A DNA stretch of 64,000 nucleotides from contig LT629302.1 in NCBI GenBank assembly GCA_900104375.1, forward strand, positions 2,138,001 to 2,202,000, read 5' to 3'. The notes under the pieces are model-generated. The model was not told where the DNA came from. It was given only the letters and a program-made list of their open reading frames with translations, and ran no database searches. The DNA is from Flavobacteriaceae bacterium MAR_2010_188 (GTDB lineage Bacteria; Bacteroidota; Bacteroidia; Flavobacteriales; Flavobacteriaceae). Every line of letters begins with the position of its first letter. The first letter of the stretch is position 1. Below, in pieces: positions 24,877 to 34,122 of this stretch. The translations under genes were made by a program, and so were the position numbers.

Positions 24877-24892
24877 CTAAACGACTGTTTAG
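24877..24892. promoter_or_regulatory. TetR operator, site 2
   Basis: CTAAAC-GACT-GTTTAG has perfect arms. It lies 30 bases before the ATG of the carboxymuconolactone-like gene, and the flanks (ACATTTTTTTACA before, CCAAAA next to it) resemble site 1. This would place the downstream redox genes under the TetR regulator. Confidence 0.65.
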
Positions 24893-24921
24893 ATAAATAT
24901 TAAGTAATAAAAACAAAAATT

Positions 24922-25485
24922 ATGACCACATTAAAAGTTCACAATATCGAAACTGCGCCCGAAGGTAGCAAAGCATTATTGGAAAATTCTCAAAAAGCTT
25001 ACGGAATGATTCCTGGTTTGCACGGCGTATTGGCAGGCGCACCCAAAGTTTTGGAAGCCTACCAAACATTACACGAGCTGTTTACCCAAACATCTTTTAA
25101 CGAAGAAGAATTAACAGTCGTATGGCAAAGCATCAACGTAGAACATGCCTGTCATTATTGTGTGCCCGCACATACGGGTATTGCAAAAATGATGAAGGTA
25201 GATGATGCCATTACAGAAGCTTTACGTAACGAAACACCTCTTCAGAATTCTAAATTAGAAGCATTGCGCAACATGACAATAACCATTGTTCGCAATCGTG
25301 GACACGTCACTCAAGAAGATTTAAAAACGTTTTACGCTGCTGGTTATGATGAGCAACATGTAATGGAAATCCTTTTAGGACTGTCTCAAAAAACCATAAG
25401 TAACTATGTTAACCATATTGCAAATACACCTGTGGATGCAGGGTTTAAAAAGTTTGCATGGTCTAAAGGTAATGTGGACGCTTAA
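24922..25485 (+). CDS. Carboxymuconolactone decarboxylase family protein (AhpD-like)
   Basis: The 187-residue protein has the AhpD-type core NVEHACHYCVPAHTGIAKM, with Cys-x-x-Cys followed by His (about residues 73-81). The second half has EALRNMTITIVRNRGHVTQ and LLGLSQKTISNYVNHI. The redox-active CxxC and His give alkylhydroperoxidase or related thiol activity in relatives. It follows the TetR gene and precedes a DsbA/FrnE-like gene, so a thiol-redox response is likely. A terminator follows 25 bases after the stop. Confidence 0.87.
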   Translation: MTTLKVHNIETAPEGSKALLENSQKAYGMIPGLHGVLAGAPKVLEAYQTLHELFTQTSFNEEELTVVWQSINVEHACHYCVPAHTGIAKMMKVDDAITEALRNETPLQNSKLEALRNMTITIVRNRGHVTQEDLKTFYAAGYDEQHVMEILLGLSQKTISNYVNHIANTPVDAGFKKFAWSKGNVDA

Positions 25486-25510
25486 TCGCCACAGATTGAT
25501 TGATAGCTAT

Positions 25511-25540
25511 AAACCTTCCGTTCATTCGGAAGGTTTATTT
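25511..25540 (+). terminator. Rho-independent terminator
   Basis: AAACCTTCCG-TTCATT-CGGAAGGTTT is a 10-bp stem followed by ATTTAAAA. It is only 14 bases before the next start codon, so it may act as a partial attenuator between the two redox genes. Confidence 0.75.
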
Positions 25541-25554
25541 AAAAAATTAAACAA

Positions 25555-26205
25555 ATGAACGACAAATTAAAAATAGAAATCGTTTCTGATGTGGTGTGCC
25601 CTTGGTGTACCATAGGTTACAAACGATTGGAAAAAGCAATCGCCGAGTTGGGTATTCAAGAAGAGATTGACATTGAATGGCATCCTTTTGAGTTAAATCC
25701 AAATATGCCAGTCGAAGGACAGAACGTGCAAGAACATATTACAGAAAAGTATGGTGCTACATTGGAGCAACAAAAAGAATCCCAGCAACATATGACAGAA
25801 GTTGGTGCTGAATTAGGTTTTACTTTCGATTATTTTGATAACATGCGCATGGTAAATACCTTCGATGCTCATATTTTATTGGAGTATGCAAAAGATTTCG
25901 ACAAACAAACCGAATTGAAAATGCATTTAACCAAAGCCTTTTTTAGCGAACGAAAAGATGTGTCTAAAAAAGACATTTTAAAAGAAGCCTTACTAGACGT
26001 TGGATTAAATGCCGAAGAAGGCATAGCAAGATTAGACAATGAAGAAGCTCATATCGAGGTAAGAGCTAAACAAGAGTATTGGAAAAATTTGGGCGTCAAT
26101 TCTGTTCCTACCATTGTGTTTAATAATAAGAGTGCGGTAACAGGCGCGCAACCTGTAGATGTATTTAAACAAATACTTTCTGAAGCGATTAAGGACCGAA
26201 AATAA
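25555..26205 (+). CDS. FrnE/DsbA-type thiol-disulfide oxidoreductase
   Basis: The 216-residue protein has the DsbA-like thioredoxin fold with active-site CPWC (VVCPWCTIGYKRLEKAI, near residue 15) and the conserved NSVPTIVFNNKSAVTGAQP loop near residue 185. The inserted helical domain includes MRMVNTFDAH. There is no signal peptide, so it acts in the cytoplasm, as FrnE does. FrnE-like proteins act in oxidative stress and in polyketide modification. It belongs to the unit started by the TetR-controlled gene, and a DoxX-like remnant follows directly. Confidence 0.9.
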   Translation: MNDKLKIEIVSDVVCPWCTIGYKRLEKAIAELGIQEEIDIEWHPFELNPNMPVEGQNVQEHITEKYGATLEQQKESQQHMTEVGAELGFTFDYFDNMRMVNTFDAHILLEYAKDFDKQTELKMHLTKAFFSERKDVSKKDILKEALLDVGLNAEEGIARLDNEEAHIEVRAKQEYWKNLGVNSVPTIVFNNKSAVTGAQPVDVFKQILSEAIKDRK

Positions 26206-26206
26206 C

Positions 26207-26457
26207 ATGAAATACGTAATATCCCAATGGGTCAATATTCTAATCATAGGTGTAATGACCTTTTTTGCAATTCCGAATTTATTGGGAAAACTACAAAGTG
26301 TTGAAGGTTTTAAGCAATTTGAAAATGTTATTCATTTAGATGCTGATTTTATCCGACTATTTACAGTAATTCCAGAATGGTTTTAGTCATTTTTGCGGTG
26401 CATTTCGTAGTAGTATCTATTTACAGATTAAAAGCCATCACCCACACATCAAAATAA
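26207..26457 (+). pseudogene. DoxX-like membrane protein remnant with deletion and frameshift
   Basis: ATG 26207, one base after the FrnE-type stop, starts MKYVISQWVNILIIGVMTFF. The frame ends at 26386 with VIPEWF and stop. In another frame the following bases read VLVIFAVHFVVVSIYRLKAI and end at 26457. The two parts look like the first and last helices of a four-helix DoxX-type protein whose middle was lost with a frameshift. DoxX proteins often follow thiol and quinone redox genes. Not functional. Confidence 0.55.
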
Positions 26458-26529
26458 AATTATCAGTAATTCCATTAACCAACCCTCTTTTTAAAACTCA
26501 GAATGAGGTATTTCAAAATAAATAATACT

Positions 26530-27294
26530 ATGCAGTATTCAAACTTAATTCTTGCCATTAGCTTCAGTATGGCATTGATCGCCTGTGGAAATAAAGAATC
26601 AAAAACCAAAGAAACTACCAAAACAGTAGAAGTTCAAACACCAGAATTTCAAAATAAAGGACATGAATTAGTCTATAAAATGACTGAAGAAGCAGGGAGC
26701 TATCAGGACTTACTAAAGTTGAAAGACATTGTTTTCAATTATACCTATCGGACTCCTGATCAAAAAGAGGATGTCTCCATTGAATCGTACATTTTTAATG
26801 GCGAAATGTCTCATGGTACATACTTAAAGCACGAAAGGACTTTGCCTAATTTAAGAGGGGAAATGGCACAAGGATACAACGGAAAAGAATTTTGGTTAAA
26901 AATTGATGGGCAAGAGATAACCGATAGTAGTGCTATCGAGAGCGTAACCTTTACCCGTAAAACTAATTTCTATTGGTTTGCTATGATGCAAAAATTATTG
27001 GACCCTGGCATCAAATACGACTATTTAGGGCAAGACACTAAAGAAGGCCAATTATATGATATTGTCAAAATTACTTTAATTCAGCTGATGGTATAGCTTC
27101 TGATACGTATCAGTTATACATTAATCCAGAGACGTGTCAAATATGAAAATGTGGAAGGTATCATGTTAACGACCTACCGTAAATACACCCAATCCGATTG
27201 GGACGCAAATGTACTTAAAGACGTTTGGATTGAAGAAATCACTAAAGACATTAAGTTCAATCAGAATTTAGATAAAGCCTTATTCAACAAATAA
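26530..27294 (+). pseudogene. Lipoprotein gene with at least two frameshifts
   Basis: From ATG 26530 a lipoprotein signal (MQYSNLILAISFSMALIAC) leads into about 170 residues with YSYR-like beta segments (NYTYRTPDQKEDVSIES). It shifts near 27085: frame 1 ends LIQLMV, but another frame continues NSADGIASDTYQLYINPETC. After a second shift near 27145 comes KYENVEGIMLTTYRKYTQSD and an end at 27294. The parts fit one protein of about 250 residues, probably outer-membrane anchored. Family not recognised. Confidence 0.65.
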
Positions 27295-27365
27295 AATAAA
27301 AACATAGAAATCAGTAAAAATAACTACAGGGAATTTTGTGTTCTTAATGCGACCCATCCTGAAAA

Positions 27366-27405
27366 AAGGCTACATAGTTGTTTAAAATTATGTAGCCTTA
27401 TTTTC
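27366..27405 (+). terminator. Rho-independent terminator
   Basis: AAGGCTACATA and TATGTAGCCTT form an 11-bp stem around a 12-base loop, followed by ATTTTC. It ends the redox unit and lies 72 bases after the lipoprotein remnant. Confidence 0.8.
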
Positions 27406-27671
27406 ATTACAGGTCAAACCTACTTAATGCGTTGTTGTCTTATAAATATTCAATTTTCCATACACATCAAGGGTAGTAGTTATAAGTCATCTCCTGAAGT
27501 GTTTTAAAAAATTTAACCATCATTTGTCAGGTTTGAGTTTCATGGCGTCTGTTCCAACGGAATAATATTTAATAAGTGTCGGGTAAAGTAACTTTTGATT
27601 TTTTTATGTTCCTTAAATACAATGACACCTTGTAACTTTACTTCAGACTACAGTCAATCAATTTATATCTT

Positions 27672-28376
27672 ATGAGTGGCATTACTAAATATTGGTTTTT
27701 AGAAGATTTCAATATTCTTCAAGTTTTAGGAAAACCATCACTGTTGTATTTAGTAAATAATCTTGAGATGGACAACTATAATAAAGGAGCTACTTTAAGT
27801 CTATTCAATGATGGTAAAAGAACTATTTATTTTTTAAAAAAGGGAACTGTCAAAATTGTGAACCCTCTTAGTGACACTGTTAAATATGTTGTTAGTCCTG
27901 GTCATGTTTTTGGGGAGTCGGCCTTATATCAAAAAGATATAGTCGATAATGAAATAGCTTATGCATTAGAAGATTGCATCATTTGCTCAATAGATTCTGA
28001 TGATTTGGAGGCACTACTCGAAAAGAACAAATCATTAAAAAAAGGCTTCATAAGACTGTCTGGTTTAAAAATCAAGAAATTAGAGAAACGTCTAGACAAT
28101 CTACTTAATATGGATAGCAAAACGAGAATAAGAGAATTTATTACCAATTATATTGAAGAGTTTGCTATAACTAATGAAGCAGGTCATCTTATTGCAAAAA
28201 ATCTTTTATCGCATAAAGATATCGCGAACCTCACTAATACTTCAAGGCAAACGGCGAGCAATGTAATGAGTTTAATGAGAAAAGAAGGGTTGATTTTTTA
28301 TGATGCAAAAACCATCTCGAAGCAAACTCATTCAATGAAAAATCTGATATATCAAATACTGGATGAATCTGTCTAA
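27672..28376 (+). CDS. Crp/Fnr family transcriptional regulator
   Basis: The 234-residue protein has a cyclic-nucleotide-type beta-barrel (about residues 30-120, with VVSPGHVFGESALY in place of the phosphate-binding cassette). A long dimer helix and a C-terminal winged helix-turn-helix (LLSHKDIANLTNTSRQTASN, about residues 181-200) follow. There is no Cys cluster for an iron-sulfur site in the N-terminus. It could sense a small molecule or serve as a stress regulator for the adjacent Grx-TrxR gene. No clear CRP-like palindrome was found nearby. Confidence 0.87.
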   Translation: MSGITKYWFLEDFNILQVLGKPSLLYLVNNLEMDNYNKGATLSLFNDGKRTIYFLKKGTVKIVNPLSDTVKYVVSPGHVFGESALYQKDIVDNEIAYALEDCIICSIDSDDLEALLEKNKSLKKGFIRLSGLKIKKLEKRLDNLLNMDSKTRIREFITNYIEEFAITNEAGHLIAKNLLSHKDIANLTNTSRQTASNVMSLMRKEGLIFYDAKTISKQTHSMKNLIYQILDESV

Positions 28377-28603
28377 AATATTATGATAATTTGGACGTAA
28401 ACGACAAACTGAAACTAATAGGAATTAAATACGCAGGAATAAAATGCCATGGAAAAACAAATGCATTTAGCGGCTCAATATTTTGAAAGAGTTTGGAAAT
28501 CCAATTGATTTACTTGTGGGCTTCTCAATATGAAGAATGAAGTGGAATCTGAAGGTGTCGCTTATTTTGAAGAAGCAATATATCAACTAAAAACCAACTA
28601 ATT
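28377..28603. other. Spacer with short coding remnants
   Basis: Fragments such as MEKQMHLAAQYFERVWKSN (28449-28508) and NMKNEVESEGVAYFEEAIYQ (28528-28602, other frame) look like pieces of a degraded gene. I do not recognise it. No intact gene. Confidence 0.35.
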
Positions 28604-30010
28604 ATGAATACAATAGATTTTTATGGTGCCGATTGGTGTCCAGACTGCCAAAGGGCAAAAGCCTATTTGATAGAAAATGGAATTGATTTTAATTTTATAG
28701 ATGTTGATATCGATAAAAGTGCAACCGCTAAAGTTGAACAAATCAATCACGGAAAACGCATTATTCCTACAATCATCATTAATGACAAATCTTATACAAA
28801 TCCTGATAATCCAACGCTTGCGAATATTCTTGGAATTAATAAGCAAGGCGTCATAAAATTATACGGTGCCGATTGGTGTCCCGATTGTCAACGAGCGAAA
28901 TCCTATCTTCAGGATAACAGTATCAATTTTCAATACATTGAAGTCGATAAACATGAATGGGCAGCAAAATTGGTGGAAGAGACCAATAACGGAAAACGCA
29001 TTATTCCCACCATTTTTATCAACGAAAAATCCTATACAAATCCAGATAATGCGGTCTTAAAAGAGGTGTTGGATATTGGTCATGAAGCCGAAAAACATAT
29101 TTACGACAGTATCATCGTTGGTGCTGGAGCTGCTGGATTGACGGCCTCAATTTATATTCAACGTGATAGATTCAGTTCTATAATTCTCGAAAAAAAGAAT
29201 ATCGGCGGAAATGCTTTCTTAACTCAAAAAATTGAAAACTATCCTGGTTTTACTGATATTTCAGGTCCAGAATTGATGAAAAAAATGGCAGAACAAGCCA
29301 AAACTTATGGCGCAAAAATTGAAACTGGTGTTGAAGTAAAAGCGATTCAAAAAGACGGAAACCTCTTTACGGTTGATACGAATATGGGCGAATACCAATC
29401 CAAAACGGTGGTATTGGCATTGGGCTCTACCTATCGAAAAATGGGAATTCCCAATGAAGAGGATTTAATTGGTGCAGGAATCCATTTTTGCGCTACTTGC
29501 GATGGTGCATTTTACCGAGACAAAGAGATTATCGTTGTTGGTGGTGGAAATAGCGCTTTGGAAGAAGGCATTTTTCTGGCATCGTTTTGTAAAAAAGTAA
29601 CCATAGTACACAGAGATAGTAAGTTCTCGGCTTCAGAAATCTATATCGACAAATTACCTTCCATAAGGAATATAGAAACACATATGAATAAAGAATCTTT
29701 GGCTTTCATCAAAGACGAAAAAGGCAATTTTAAAGGACTTAAAGTAAAAGACAAAATCACAGGAAAAGAAGATGAATTATATGCAGATGGCAGTTTCATT
29801 TTTATAGGATTGATTCCCAATACGGAAAGCATCAAAGATTTAATTGAACTTAACGAGCGTGGATTTATCACCACAACAGGATTAGGAGAAACGAGTGTTG
29901 AAGGCATTTTTGCAGCAGGCGATTGTCGTGAAGGTGCTATTGCTCAAGTAGCTGCAGCTACAGGAGAAGGTGTTTTGGCGAGTTATGGCGTTAGACAGTA
30001 TTTTAAATAG
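28604..30010 (+). CDS. Two glutaredoxin-like domains fused to thioredoxin reductase
   Basis: The 468-residue protein has two consecutive 78-residue glutaredoxin-like units: residues 1-74, and 79-153 which is a near copy. Each has the active site YGADWCPDCQRAK, with CPDC, and the GKRIIPT loop. From residue 164 there is a complete thioredoxin reductase: FAD motif IVGAGAAGLTASIYI, redox centre CATC in HFCATCDGAFYRD, NADPH motif VVGGGNSALEEG, and the C-terminal FAAGDCREGAIAQVAAATGE. The reductase could reduce its own fused domains. A single fused Grx is known in some bacteria; a tandem pair is unusual. Probably cytoplasmic, thiol homeostasis. Confidence 0.9.
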   Translation: MNTIDFYGADWCPDCQRAKAYLIENGIDFNFIDVDIDKSATAKVEQINHGKRIIPTIIINDKSYTNPDNPTLANILGINKQGVIKLYGADWCPDCQRAKSYLQDNSINFQYIEVDKHEWAAKLVEETNNGKRIIPTIFINEKSYTNPDNAVLKEVLDIGHEAEKHIYDSIIVGAGAAGLTASIYIQRDRFSSIILEKKNIGGNAFLTQKIENYPGFTDISGPELMKKMAEQAKTYGAKIETGVEVKAIQKDGNLFTVDTNMGEYQSKTVVLALGSTYRKMGIPNEEDLIGAGIHFCATCDGAFYRDKEIIVVGGGNSALEEGIFLASFCKKVTIVHRDSKFSASEIYIDKLPSIRNIETHMNKESLAFIKDEKGNFKGLKVKDKITGKEDELYADGSFIFIGLIPNTESIKDLIELNERGFITTTGLGETSVEGIFAAGDCREGAIAQVAAATGEGVLASYGVRQYFK

Positions 30011-30116
30011 ATACATTTATAGAAATTGGTTCACCTATGTTTATTAATGGAACAACCTTAAAAAAGAACTCAAAGCATTTTTTGATTAATATTTTAACCT
30101 TTTAAAAACTAAAATT

Positions 30117-30545
30117 ATGAACAACAAATTTTTAAGAAGTATCGTTGCTGGAATCCTGGCAACCATTGCAATGACCGCTATGATGATGATAGCAGCACAA
30201 TTGGGAATGCCAAAAATGGAACCTCCAAAAATATTAGCGACTACAATGGGCACTTCGGTAGTTATCGGTTGGATTATGCATTTTATGATTGGAGTTATTT
30301 TTGCCTTAATGTATAGCTACATCATTAAAGATTGGCTAACAAAAATCTCTTCAAATTTATTGAAAGGGGCTGTATTCGGAATTATTGCCTTTGTCATCGC
30401 TCAAATAAGTATGGGTCTTATGGGATTAATGTTCCCTTCTATGCCAGAGCCATCTGGTAATATGGTATTGATAATTGTTGGAAGCCTAATGGGACACATT
30501 CTCTTCGGAATTGTAGTTGCTTTGATAGATAACAAAAAAGATTAA
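30117..30545 (+). CDS. Small multi-helix membrane protein (DUF6789-like?)
   Basis: The 142-residue protein has four hydrophobic segments: around IVAGILATIAMTAMMMIAAQ, VVIGWIMHFMIGVIFALMYS, AVFGIIAFVIAQISMGLMGL and MVLIIVGSLMGHILFGIVVA. Conserved Met and Gly residues and a WxxH arrangement (GWIMHFMIG) are typical of DUF6789/YagU-type proteins. No function is assigned. It follows the reductase by 106 bases on the same strand. Confidence 0.75.
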   Translation: MNNKFLRSIVAGILATIAMTAMMMIAAQLGMPKMEPPKILATTMGTSVVIGWIMHFMIGVIFALMYSYIIKDWLTKISSNLLKGAVFGIIAFVIAQISMGLMGLMFPSMPEPSGNMVLIIVGSLMGHILFGIVVALIDNKKD

Positions 30546-30635
30546 GCAATAAACTTATGGGGTCAATTTGATGTTCCAACATCAAAATGAAAACAATTTG
30601 TACGTTTTTATGTAAAAAACTAAACGTTAAGCTAA

Positions 30636-32006
30636 ATGCATCAATTAAAATACATTGTTATTTCCGATTTACATTTGGGTGAAAAGGATAGCCTTTTCAC
30701 CGCTCTAAATGGGAAAGACAATCAGTTGCTAAAAATTTTTAGCGACTGTTTGGCGGACTTGTTATTTCACTTTAATGAAGATGAAGAACTACCGACGATG
30801 GTGCTTAATGGCGATATTTTAGGTCTGGCATTTAGTACCTACAATGAAAGTTTGAGCTCCTTTGAACACTTTGTAGCAGCACTCACGGTTCAGAATAAAA
30901 TCTGCGAACATGTGGTTTATGTTCCAGGTAATCATGACCACCACATATGGCAAGAGGCTATGGAAGATGATTACCGCCAAAAGCTTGCTGAACGAAAAAA
31001 AGGAGAACCTATACCAGAACCCATCCATAGTACTGGTCCAGGTTATGAGGAAGGTATTAGGAGTGCTTTATTTGAAGCCTTTATGCCAACTGATGTCGCG
31101 TCTGTTCCAACGCTAAAAGTGCTCTATCCCAATTTTATAATTCCTTCGAGGTCATCGAAAGACCCTTTTGTACTTTTTCATCATGGGCATTTTGCAGAAA
31201 GCACCTATCATTTTGTTACAAAAGCGATGCAAGCCATGTATCCAGAATTGAAATCACCAGATAGCACGAGTGCCCTTGAGCATCAGAATGGTAGTAGGAT
31301 TAATTTTGCCTTTAGTCAACTAGGAAGAAGTGGTGAAGCAGGAAAATGTTTTGAAGCGTTCATGGCTACCTTGAGCAGTAAAGAAAAGTTAGAAAAGCAT
31401 CGCGATGAATTAGCCCATAATATTGCTAAAAATGTCGATTTTCCATATTTACCTTTTCATTGGATGGAAAAGTACTTATCCAAAAAGTTGATTACAAATA
31501 TGGCGGATAAAGTTCGCGGTGAACGCTATCGAGGAGATACCACTTGTTCAGACGAAACGATGGAAAATCTAATGAACTATTTCGGTAAGTTTTGCCCCCA
31601 AACTTTAAATGATTATGGATGGGAAAATCAACCTATCCATTTTGTATGGAGCCACACCCACAAGCCGTTTGAAAAAAGCACACAATCGGAAATTTTTGGT
31701 CAGACCACATTGACCAATACAGGTGGATGGGTTTTACCGCCTACTGAAAGTCCAAAACACGGCGCCTCAATCATTTTAATTAATCAAGACAACGACGTGC
31801 AGGCACTACGCATCTTTATGGATTATAAAGACAAAGAAAAAGGCGTTTTTCGGGTTCAAACTCCAAAAGGAATCAAGCTTTCTGATTTTGGTCAAACCAT
31901 CAATGACAAGATTTATGAAAAGGAGAACCAATTACGCCCTATATGGCATCAATTTAAAACACGACTGGAAAAAGACATTGCCCAACGTAGAGACCGATTA
32001 ATTTAA
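30636..32006 (+). CDS. Calcineurin-like metallophosphoesterase
   Basis: The 456-residue protein has all metal motifs in order: SDLHLGEKD (near residue 9), LNGDILG (near 58), VPGNHDHHIW (near 95), FHHGHFAE (near 181) and SHTHKPF (near 340). A long insert between motifs 3 and 4 is helical. Family members hydrolyse phosphodiesters or nucleotide pyrophosphates. No signal peptide or membrane helix. Substrate unknown. It lies in the redox island without obvious partner. Confidence 0.85.
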   Translation: MHQLKYIVISDLHLGEKDSLFTALNGKDNQLLKIFSDCLADLLFHFNEDEELPTMVLNGDILGLAFSTYNESLSSFEHFVAALTVQNKICEHVVYVPGNHDHHIWQEAMEDDYRQKLAERKKGEPIPEPIHSTGPGYEEGIRSALFEAFMPTDVASVPTLKVLYPNFIIPSRSSKDPFVLFHHGHFAESTYHFVTKAMQAMYPELKSPDSTSALEHQNGSRINFAFSQLGRSGEAGKCFEAFMATLSSKEKLEKHRDELAHNIAKNVDFPYLPFHWMEKYLSKKLITNMADKVRGERYRGDTTCSDETMENLMNYFGKFCPQTLNDYGWENQPIHFVWSHTHKPFEKSTQSEIFGQTTLTNTGGWVLPPTESPKHGASIILINQDNDVQALRIFMDYKDKEKGVFRVQTPKGIKLSDFGQTINDKIYEKENQLRPIWHQFKTRLEKDIAQRRDRLI

Positions 32007-32155
32007 CGTACAATACAACAATATTACCGGGTATCGTCAAAAGTTATCTTGTGAGTTCGATTTATCAAAAAGCGACCATCGCCCGAATTAATATTAAAGG
32101 CAATAGAAACTCCTCTAATTAAACTGAAAATGTTAAACTATAAAAACAGAAATAG

Positions 32156-32890
32156 ATGAAGAAAGTTGACTTTAGTGCATTAAAAGCAGTATTTATCAAC
32201 TGTACATTGAAAAAATCACCCGCAACAAGCCATACGGATACCCTTCTGAATGTTGCAAAACACATCATGGAAAAAGAAAAAGTTGCTGTTGAGACCATTC
32301 GTTTCATAGACCATGAAGTGGCTACAGGCGTAAACGCCGATATGACAGAACATGGTTGGAGCGTAGATGAATGGCCCAATATCTTTAAAACTATTATGGA
32401 CGCGGATATACTTATAGTAGGGACGCCTATATGGCTTGGAGAAAAATCGTCCATCGCTCAAAAACTAATCGAACGCCTTTATGCCATGAGTGGTGAAACG
32501 AATGATAAAGGACAGTATATATTTTACGGTAAGGCGGCAGGATGTGTCATAACTGGTAACGAAGATGGTGTAAAACATTGTGCTATGGGCATTTTATATG
32601 CACTACAACATGTTGGCTATTCCATTCCTCCACAAGCGGATGCGGGTTGGATAGGAGAAGTTGGGCCAGGGCCAAGTTATGGCGACACCGAATGGAAGGG
32701 TAAAAAGATTTCGCCACCATTGGGGACCGATTCAGATTTTACCAATAGGAATACGACCTTTATGACCTACAATTTATTGCATTTGGCATCTATGCTAAAA
32801 AAACAAGGTGGTTATTCTAATTATGGAAACTCACGCGAAGATTGGGACGATGGAACCCATTGGGAGTTTGAAAATCCTGAATACCGATAA
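32156..32890 (+). CDS. NADPH-dependent FMN reductase (flavodoxin-like)
   Basis: The 244-residue protein starts with the flavodoxin-like strand AVFINCTLKKSPATSHTDTL. The FMN phosphate region is followed by DADILIVGTPIWLGEKSSIA near residue 85 and AAGCVITGNEDGVKHCAM near residue 130. It is a typical NAD(P)H:FMN or quinone reductase with an extended C-terminus rich in Tyr and Asp. Likely cytoplasmic; it fits the oxidative-stress character of this island. A bidirectional terminator follows. Confidence 0.87.
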   Translation: MKKVDFSALKAVFINCTLKKSPATSHTDTLLNVAKHIMEKEKVAVETIRFIDHEVATGVNADMTEHGWSVDEWPNIFKTIMDADILIVGTPIWLGEKSSIAQKLIERLYAMSGETNDKGQYIFYGKAAGCVITGNEDGVKHCAMGILYALQHVGYSIPPQADAGWIGEVGPGPSYGDTEWKGKKISPPLGTDSDFTNRNTTFMTYNLLHLASMLKKQGGYSNYGNSREDWDDGTHWEFENPEYR

Positions 32891-32965
32891 TTGATAATTC
32901 TTTATAGTGATTCAGTATGCTCTTTATTAAATTTAAAGACCAAAAAAGAATCATAACCCTATATA

Positions 32966-32994
32966 AAAAATGCGAATCTTTGATTCGCATTTTT
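32966..32994. terminator. Bidirectional terminator
   Basis: AAAAATGCGAATC-TTT-GATTCGCATTTTT is a 13-bp stem with A and T ends on both sides. It separates the plus-strand flavin reductase gene from the minus-strand hydrolase gene. Confidence 0.85.
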
Positions 32995-33015
32995 ATGAAT
33001 TAATGTCTTCCATTT

Positions 33016-33912
33016 CTATCTTGAAAGCATTTTTTTAGAAAGCAGAATAATCTCCTCAACCTTTTCCACGATTTCCATAGGTTTTTCTTCCTGTAAAAAG
33101 TGACGGGAACTAAGCTCATGAATTTTTGTTAATCCAGCTGCTTTTTTAATCTCCTCTCCTTTTTCCTTTAAGGTTAAAAATGGATCGTCTGCACCCCAAA
33201 TTGCTTGAACGGGATAAGAAACATGCTGCACCGCTCTATAACACAAGCTTCTAAATTCTTCAGAATCATCAAAGCTTTTCATTATTTTTAGGAAAGCGTC
33301 CCCATCATCGTTCATTTTTAAAATATCGATATGCGCATTGATTTCATTCTTTGGAATTTTTGAACTGTCATTCACCCCCATTTTATCGAACATTAACTGC
33401 CAAGTTGGATGTTGCAAACTTAATAATTCGAGCTTTCCTAAAACGGGTACTTCAAACGGTCGCATTGGCCAAGGTTTTTTAAAATTCACCACATCTATCC
33501 AAGTATTAAGGATAGTAATTGACAAGACTTTTTCCAGATTATTGGCTGCCATAGCAAAACCAATAGGTCCACCAATATCGTGGATTAAAAGGTGATACTT
33601 ATCCAATCCCAAAGTTTGGGCAGCTTTAGCGCTAAATTGAGCTAATGAAGAAAAGGAATAATCAAAATCCTCTGGCCTATCAGAAAAGCCTAAACCTGGA
33701 GAATCAATAGCTACACCTCGATAACCTTTTTCTGCCAGCGCAGGAACTATTTTTCTGTATAAAAAAGAAGAGGTTGGTACCCCGTGGAGACAAAGCACCG
33801 CTTCACCATTCCCTTCGTCCAAAGCAAAACATTTAATTCCATTCACTTCAACATATTTTCCAGAAGCTTCGTGCTTCTTTATAATCGTTTCAACATCATT
33901 TTTATCACTCAT
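33016..33912 (-). CDS. Alpha/beta hydrolase, haloalkane-dehalogenase-like
   Basis: The 298-residue protein has the oxyanion block LHGVPTSSFLYRKI near residue 41. The nucleophile elbow reads IHDIGGPIGFA: Asp sits where dehalogenases have it and the usual HDWGG is HDIGG. The base is a His in ELSSRHFLQEEKP near residue 277. An Asp nucleophile favours the dehalogenase/epoxide hydrolase side, but the Trp that binds halide at the elbow is Ile here. So it may act as an epoxide hydrolase or a divergent hydrolase. Cytoplasmic, no signal. Confidence 0.82.
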   Translation of the reverse strand: MSDKNDVETIIKKHEASGKYVEVNGIKCFALDEGNGEAVLCLHGVPTSSFLYRKIVPALAEKGYRGVAIDSPGLGFSDRPEDFDYSFSSLAQFSAKAAQTLGLDKYHLLIHDIGGPIGFAMAANNLEKVLSITILNTWIDVVNFKKPWPMRPFEVPVLGKLELLSLQHPTWQLMFDKMGVNDSSKIPKNEINAHIDILKMNDDGDAFLKIMKSFDDSEEFRSLCYRAVQHVSYPVQAIWGADDPFLTLKEKGEEIKKAAGLTKIHELSSRHFLQEEKPMEIVEKVEEIILLSKKMLSR

Positions 33913-34122
33913 GATTTAAGGTTTTATTATAATATTAAATAAACTACTTCTTCTCAATTTCCTCATATTCATCCAAAAATTTCCTTTAAAGTAATCATCA
34001 TTCCAGATATGAATGCTTTGCTTAACAGATCTTAACTTTATATTTTTAAGCCAGATTAAAATTTATGTCGTTTTTAGATAATTTTTAAGGGTTGTTACAT
34101 TATAGAAACTTCTTATCCTTAA
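33913..34122. other. AT-rich spacer
   Basis: No coding frame, repeat or hairpin is convincing here. It begins a gene-poor junction of about 1.2 kb up to the tRNA. Confidence 0.4.
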
